From Phoronis australis (taxonomy: Eukaryota > Phoronida > Phoronidae): a DNA stretch of 64,000 bases. The notes under the pieces are model-generated. The model had not been told where the DNA came from. It saw only the letters and a list, made by a program, of their open reading frames with translations, and searched no databases. The stretch spans positions 374,769 to 438,768 of the forward strand of contig NMRA01000237.1 in NCBI GenBank assembly GCA_002633005.1. The letters are read 5' to 3'. Both the position numbers and the translations under genes were made by a program. Each line of letters starts with the position of its first letter. Positions within the stretch are counted from its first letter, which is position 1. This document shows positions 62,377 through 64,000 of the stretch, piece after piece.

Positions 62377-62563
62377 GCCTGAGTTAGCAAGACAGTCCAG
62401 TTCTGAGTCGGACGACTCACGTGCCATCAAGATCAAACCGGAGTTCCTCACCCGGTTACGCGACCAGGCGGTGACCGAGGGGGAACCCGTGGTGCTCGAA
62501 TGCCGACTGAAAGGCACTCCCACTCCTGTCGTCACTTGGCACCTAGACAATAAAGAGATCAAG
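62377..62563 (+). CDS. Exon 23: Ser/acid linker and first half of Ig10
   Basis: Acceptor CCTGTTGACAG, donor GTGAGA at 62564; phase 2 in, phase 0 out. It encodes the linker RPELARQSSSESDDSRAIKI, then KPEFLTRLRDQAVTEGEP, VVLECRLKGTPTPVVTW and HLDNKEIK. The SSSESDDS run is a plausible phosphorylation-rich hinge. The second half of Ig10 must lie in an exon beyond the window, since no phase-0 continuation is found by 64000. Intron 22 (61912-62376) holds nothing recognised. Confidence 0.92.
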
Positions 62564-62639
62564 GTGAGATAAGTACAGGTGCTTCTTCCCGCGTTGCTTC
62601 ATTGTCGATGTGACTCAGTGGTGACTGTGGTGCACTTGC

Positions 62640-62790
62640 CATCAAAAGTTTGTGGGCTCAAAAGGTCGTGGATTCCAAAGGTCACGAGTTCAAAAAATTG
62701 TGGGTTCAATATCTGGTGCTGTAGTTAGCGTATGCATTGGTGTCCTTGAGCAAGGCACTTTACCTGCATTGCTCTTGGGGCTGCTTTCAC
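62640..62790 (+). mobile_element. Possible tRNA-related SINE fragment
   Basis: Phrases resembling a B box recur (GGTCACGAGTTCAAAA, TGTGGGTTCAATATCTGG), followed by TGTCCTTGAGCAAGGCACTT TACC-type sequence of a kind I associate with SINE bodies in several animal groups. No ends or target duplication could be defined, so this is tentative. Confidence 0.4.
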
Positions 62791-63328
62791 TGTGGGCTAA
62801 AAACCAGTATATGGTTGGCTGAGCCTGTTTCAAGAAATCAGGTTAAAGCTAAGTCAGAAAATCTGTTAACAACTCAAAGCCAAAAGACAGAAATTTGTTG
62901 CCTGCTCAGGAGCAGACTAAAAGCCAGAAGAAGACAAAAAATCAACTTTTGACTGTAGACTTTTCAAGGAACAGGCCCCTGTCGACTTTAGAGGAAAAGT
63001 AACAGTGTCATGGACCAGCGACGCATCCATAGGGAATATTGAGACTCCCATCCACTTTGGTTGTAGGAACAGGTGTTCGCAACCAACCTGATGTCTGGTT
63101 GAATTCTGTATTGATGCTGAGGTGTGATAGGGGGTGTTTGACGTAGTTGAATTATGTTTTTCTGCCAATAATTTCTACCTTCTTGGTATGGGCTTGTGAT
63201 GATACCACATTCTGGTGTGCAGCCTTAAACATGGATGGAATCTGTGACTGTGTCTAGGTAATTACGACTGCATACACGTGCACAAGGTACAATGCTTATT
63301 AGTGAAGCCAGGTCTCTAATAGAATCTA

Positions 63329-63690
63329 TGGCCAGTTGCCTGGAACAGTCCCAGATAGGGACATGACAGGTTGCCTGTATTTGTTTCTTTGTTTGCTCAC
63401 AAATATTCTTCTGTCTTTTTATCTTTATTTTGAGCTTCTCTGTGACGAAACACATTTTGTAATAATGTAATCGTTGAAAATTGAACCCTTCACTGAAAAT
63501 AAGTAGGGTCATTGAGAATTCAACACAGAGCTTATTCTGGGTGTACATATCAAAGCTCATAATCAATGTAGTAACGAAGATAAAATAACATCAGAAAGGA
63601 CCATCAGTACTTGCACAAGTTCGTAAATGCAGTGAAAATTTAAGGGACATATTTAAGTCCCTATTGGGGACTGCTTCATGCAACTGGCCA
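63329..63690. mobile_element. Element with inverted ends, GGTTGCATGAAACAGTC family
   Basis: The left end TGGCCAGTTGCCTGGAACAG and the reverse complement of the right end (TGGCCAGTTGCATGAAGCAG) match, and the match continues through AGATAGGGAC / CAATAGGGAC. The phrase AATAGAATCTA lies just outside both ends (63318-63328, and about 63702). It is a shorter relative of the element at 31332-31764. Confidence 0.7.
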
Positions 63691-64000
63691 CTGATCTCTC
63701 CAATAGAATCTAGGAGATTATAGGTACACTTGTAGGTCCCTAATAAGATGACCTTAAAGAGGATGATTGGTGAAGGCGATTTTTTTCAATTTGTCATTGT
63801 TAGTCTTGGCCTGTACAGGTCAGGTCGGGAGCATGTCTGAAATAAATAAACTCCTGGGTTTCTTTTAAAATCTTTATGGTACCATAATTCTCATGGGATA
63901 GCACACATCTACATAAAATGGATAATGGTCTCTTACAGAGTCCTGCATGTTGTGAACCAGTTTTCTCCACTGAATAATAGGCACCAAACTGGTTGTCAAA

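Larger units (their letters stand above)
5408..62563 (+). other. Gene span: multi-Ig (I-set) titin/SPEG/MLCK/palladin-superfamily gene, partial at both ends
   Basis: Seen: 23 exons with GT-AG borders join in one frame (3,182 bp, about 1,060 codons) with agreeing phases at all 22 introns. The product is ten I-set immunoglobulin domains with the usual pattern: a PxF start, an EG turn, a Trp followed by KDG, and DxGxY near the end. Linkers are short and polar; no signal peptide or membrane segment is seen. The first exon needs an upstream exon ending in phase 1, and Ig10 is cut at the right, so both ends lie outside. Known: such arrays occur in sarcomeric and actin-associated proteins, often with FN3 and kinase domains elsewhere. 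Inferred: an intracellular structural or scaffold protein of muscle or contractile cells. No kinase is visible, so titin-like, SPEG/obscurin-like and MLCK/palladin-like identities remain open. A two-gene split near 44-50 kb is also possible. Confidence 0.85.
62564..64000. other. Intron 23 (open at the window end)
   Basis: About 1.4 kb with no exon. Contains a SINE-like stretch at about 62640-62790, an inverted-repeat element at 63329-63690, and the short dispersed repeat TTTTCTCCACTGAATAATAG at about 63961-63980. Confidence 0.6.

Overview
The window looks like genomic DNA of an invertebrate animal. It is AT-rich, with small exons (30-210 bp) bounded by GT/AG, introns from about 0.3 to 14.6 kb, many short inverted-repeat transposons and SINE-like insertions, and two single-N positions typical of a draft assembly. 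I cannot name the species; a marine deuterostome or a lophotrochozoan would both fit.

Almost all recognisable coding sequence belongs to one plus-strand locus running from 5408 to 62563 and continuing beyond the window on both sides. I traced 23 constitutive-looking exons whose intron phases agree at every junction. Joined, they give an open frame of about 1,060 codons: ten immunoglobulin I-set domains (the tenth cut off) joined by short polar linkers. Such arrays are typical of intracellular muscle and cytoskeletal proteins of the titin / SPEG / obscurin / myosin light chain kinase / palladin superfamily. No kinase domain lies in the window, so I do not assign a family member or symbol.

Layout: 1-5407 has no supported exon and carries a CCTAGTGGC-box repeat element. 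Ig1-Ig3 lie at 5408-25593, interrupted by a 14.6 kb intron. A linker micro-exon and Ig4 follow (27851-35812), then three small linker exons (38330-50956), Ig5-Ig9 (51236-61911) and the first half of Ig10 (62377-62563). Within the 38423-49842 interval lies a single 2.4 kb open exon (about 41726-44193) encoding one fibronectin type III domain and a roughly 680-residue acidic, Ser-rich tail that ends in a stop codon. Its acceptor phase matches the preceding exon, so it is best read as an alternative 3' terminal exon producing a short isoform, or as the real end of a first gene with a second Ig gene starting downstream. This is the most interesting object in the window.

The introns are filled with small non-autonomous transposons in several inverted-repeat families (two with TA target duplications, one hAT-like with a perfect 8-bp duplication), a 35-bp minisatellite, an insertion with a 29-bp target duplication and a tRNA-like B box, and two direct duplications that meet exactly at a single N. 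I found no convincing gene on the minus strand, and no tRNA gene, rRNA gene or CRISPR array.
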